A DNA stretch of 64,000 nucleotides from Nitrospirota bacterium (lineage in GTDB: Bacteria; Nitrospirota; Thermodesulfovibrionia; Thermodesulfovibrionales; Dissulfurispiraceae): the NCBI GenBank assembly GCA_021791055.1, contig JAJYXI010000002.1:50449-114448 (forward strand). The letters are read 5' to 3'. The notes beneath the pieces are model-generated. The model was not told the origin of the DNA. It worked only from the letters and a program-made list of their open reading frames with translations, and ran no database searches. This document shows positions 62,183 through 64,000 of this stretch, in pieces; position 1 is the first letter of the stretch, and every line of letters starts with the position of its first letter. A program made the translations under genes and the position numbers.

Positions 62183-63201
62183 TGGAATCTCCTCATATAC
62201 TCGATAGTCTGCTCTATTACATGACGCTGTGTCAGATACCATGCGTCTTCTGTCGAGCCTGCAATATGAGGCGTAATAATAAGATTATCATGCGTCTGAG
62301 CATATCTTATTAAAGGATGTGATAACATCCTATTTGAAAAGTCAGGCTCAAATTCGCCGTCAAGCACATCCAGCGCAGCGCCTTTGATAATCCCCTTCTC
62401 CAATGCCTCTATCAGTGCTTGGGAATCAACGATTTCTCCCCTTGCCGTGTTTATAAAATAAGAGCCTTTTTTGAATTTAGAAAACACTGCTTTGTTGAAA
62501 AAATGCCTGTTTTCCTCATTCATGGGAATATGCACTGAAATAATATCAACATCAGAAACCAGTTCTTCCACTGTGTCAGTTCGTCTATAATTCCATTCAT
62601 CCTTTATACCCCCCCATCCCCCCCTTACTAAGGGGGGGCAAAGGGGGGGTAACTCCGAATGCGTAATAAAAGGATCATAATAAGAAACTTTCATGCCGAA
62701 TGCATCTGCATACCTTGCCACCATCTTGCCAAGCCGTCCAAGACCGACAATGCCAAGTGACATCCTTGAGAGCATCGCCTGCCCTCCGAATTCCCATCTG
62801 CTCCACTTGCCGTCAAGAACAGATTTTATTGAAGGGATTACATTTCTCGTGATGTTAATTATCAATCCCATTGTTAATTCCGCTGTGGGTGTAATTGTAT
62901 TGAGAAATTCTTTTTCATCCTTTAACGAAATAACATGAATGCCTTTCGATGCTGTACGCTCAACATCAATATGAGGCACGCCGGTTGTATTGGTTGCAAC
63001 CACCTTCAGATTGGGAGACATGCAAAAAATATCCTCTCCGAAGAAATAGCCTAAAGGTGCAAATATCACAGATACATTCTTCAGGATGTCTGGAGTTATC
63101 ATTGATGGGTTATTCAGCCTTATGACCTCGAAATGATTGAATAAAAGGTCAAGATTCTCTTTCTTATAATTCAGTATTTCAAAATATAATGCCTTTTTCA
63201 T
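62179..63201 (-). CDS. D-isomer-specific 2-hydroxyacid dehydrogenase-like protein
   Basis: A 340-residue NAD-dependent dehydrogenase: LGIVGLGRLGKMVARYADAFG is the dinucleotide fold, VHIPMNEENRHFFN, NTARGEIVDSQALIEALE and PHIAGSTEDA carry the catalytic arginine, acidic residue and histidine region. About residues 190-207 (LPPLCPPLVRGGWGGI) are encoded by the 53-bp repeat and enlarge a loop after the NAD-binding strand. Role is perhaps in sugar-precursor metabolism for the glycan. Confidence 0.88.
   Translation of the reverse strand: MKKALYFEILNYKKENLDLLFNHFEVIRLNNPSMITPDILKNVSVIFAPLGYFFGEDIFCMSPNLKVVATNTTGVPHIDVERTASKGIHVISLKDEKEFLNTITPTAELTMGLIINITRNVIPSIKSVLDGKWSRWEFGGQAMLSRMSLGIVGLGRLGKMVARYADAFGMKVSYYDPFITHSELPPLCPPLVRGGWGGIKDEWNYRRTDTVEELVSDVDIISVHIPMNEENRHFFNKAVFSKFKKGSYFINTARGEIVDSQALIEALEKGIIKGAALDVLDGEFEPDFSNRMLSHPLIRYAQTHDNLIITPHIAGSTEDAWYLTQRHVIEQTIEYMRRFQ
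62603..62655. repeat. 53-bp G/C-rich palindromic repeat, copy 3
   Basis: An exact inverted copy of 55364-55416 over all 53 bases, lying in frame in the dehydrogenase gene. The two genes are on the same strand, so the element is read in opposite orientations in the two proteins and gives two different peptides. Confidence 0.92.
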
Positions 63202-63211
63202 ATAATTTCAA

Positions 63212-64000
63212 CTACTCTAACAACTCCAATATGTTATTCGCTATTGTATCTTCATCGAAGTCCATTGTATTGTATACACCCTCTGCAAGCCCATCCCTCG
63301 TTTTTCCCATGATATTCATAGCTATATCCACCATCATATCAGCATTGTCCACCCATTCCATCAATCCCTTGTCTATCAGGTATTTGTCATAATGAGAAAT
63401 AAACGACCTCGTCGAAATTGTCGGTGTGCCGAAATATGTGGCCTCTATATTTATAGTCCCTCCGCCTCCGATAAACAAATCGGCATAAGCGAGCAAGTGC
63501 TGTATCACCGAGGCATTGTCGAGAATCGTGGCAAACGGAAACAGGTCCTTTAACGGCTTGCTCTCATATCTCGGAATAATTACAAAGTTTGCACCTATTT
63601 TTTTAGTTAATCTCACCAAACCATCATATAGAAGAGAATACTTTTCACTCACATAGGATGCCTTAAACTCCTCTTCCCTGATAACAATCAGCGGTTTGTC
63701 CAGTTTTATTTTAAGCTCGCTCTCTATGTATTCTTTGCTTGGCTTGAAATTCCTGAGCCATACAAACGGGTCAATACAGTTATAGCTCAGTATCTGGTCA
63801 TCTTCCAGCGCCAGCCTTAAAAAAATCTCTCTCGGAACAATAAACGGATGAAAAATAGCGGTCGAAAGCGGAATCGTCAGCCTCGCCTGCGGCAATGCCT
63901 TTTTAAAATTTGTAGTATGGTCTGATAACGGTATGTCATAAAAATTTATATTCGGGATATTGAGACCGAAAGCCACCCTGTTGGCATCAACAGAGCATCC
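63212..64000 (-). CDS. DUF354-like glycosyltransferase, 5' end outside the window
   Basis: The frame is open to the edge of the window; the upstream codons continue as SVDANRVAFGLNIP, so the gene is cut at its 5' end. At least 262 residues of a GT-B-like protein remain: LFIGGGGTINIEATYFGTPTIS is the UDP-sugar epimerase/DUF354-like C-terminal motif, and IIPRYESKPLKDLFP precedes it. DUF354 proteins are often found near surface-polysaccharide genes; a NeuC-like role (making the sugar used by NeuB) is possible but unproven. Confidence 0.75.
   Translation of the reverse strand, partial: GCSVDANRVAFGLNIPNINFYDIPLSDHTTNFKKALPQARLTIPLSTAIFHPFIVPREIFLRLALEDDQILSYNCIDPFVWLRNFKPSKEYIESELKIKLDKPLIVIREEEFKASYVSEKYSLLYDGLVRLTKKIGANFVIIPRYESKPLKDLFPFATILDNASVIQHLLAYADLFIGGGGTINIEATYFGTPTISTRSFISHYDKYLIDKGLMEWVDNADMMVDIAMNIMGKTRDGLAEGVYNTMDFDEDTIANNILELLE

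Overview
This 64 kb window looks like chromosome from an anaerobic or microaerophilic Gram-negative bacterium that swims with flagella and carries type IV-pilus-like machinery. The mix of an EtfA with its own ferredoxin domain, a B12-dependent (class II) ribonucleotide reductase, NadA, a TPP-controlled thi operon, two stator pairs and a probable selenoprotein would fit Nitrospirota (Thermodesulfovibrionia-like) or a deltaproteobacterial-type lineage. That placement is inference; no rRNA is present to settle it.

Layout. 0-6.8 kb (minus strand): nrdJ, ydcF-like, pdxJ, acpS, etfB, etfA, fabD and a TusA-like gene. 6.8-8.2 kb (plus): HD hydrolase and acyltransferase. 8.2-11.6 kb (minus): thiS-thiG-thiE-thiC behind a TPP riboswitch with its own terminator; a folded, inverted-repeat-bounded element sits between thiG and thiE. 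11.6-18 kb: thioredoxin-like protein, DEAD-box helicase, glyQ-glyS, proB. 18-24.7 kb: an A+T-rich four-gene Wadjet/MksFEBG-like SMC defence system inserted between obgE and proB, two genes that are neighbours in many bacteria. 24.7-30.7 kb: obgE, rpmA, rplU, FmdB-like, a TIM-barrel protein, MidA-type methyltransferase, nadA, a lytic transglycosylase and tRNA-Val. 30.7-40 kb (minus): a probable UGA/Sec-containing DsbC-like protein, a histidine kinase, a sigma-54 activator, then a sigma-54-type promoter and a minor-pilin operon ending in PilY1. 40-46 kb: scpB, LysM/NlpC hydrolase, acylphosphatase, bioB, ilvD and a small putative nitrosative or oxygen-stress locus. 46-55 kb: two motAB stator sets, PilZ, fliS, fliD, flaG, fliC. 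55-64 kb: sugar and glycosyltransferase genes including NeuB- and NeuA-like enzymes, probably for flagellin or surface glycosylation.

How the parts fit. The kinase-activator pair lies directly upstream of the minor-pilin operon and probably switches it on through the sigma-54-type site. The DsbC-like protein upstream of them is a plausible folding factor for the cysteine-rich PilY1. The nonulosonate genes sit just upstream of flagellin, which has a clear sigma-28 promoter.

The most unusual findings are (1) an in-frame UGA at the first cysteine of a CPYC active site, followed by a bacterial-type SECIS hairpin; (2) the SMC defence operon splitting obgE from proB; and (3) a dense load of short repeats: direct 7-bp arrays inside several reading frames, inverted 8-bp arrays filling the gaps between motility genes, and a G/C-rich palindrome read through as protein in three genes, two copies of which are identical over 53 bp in opposite orientation.
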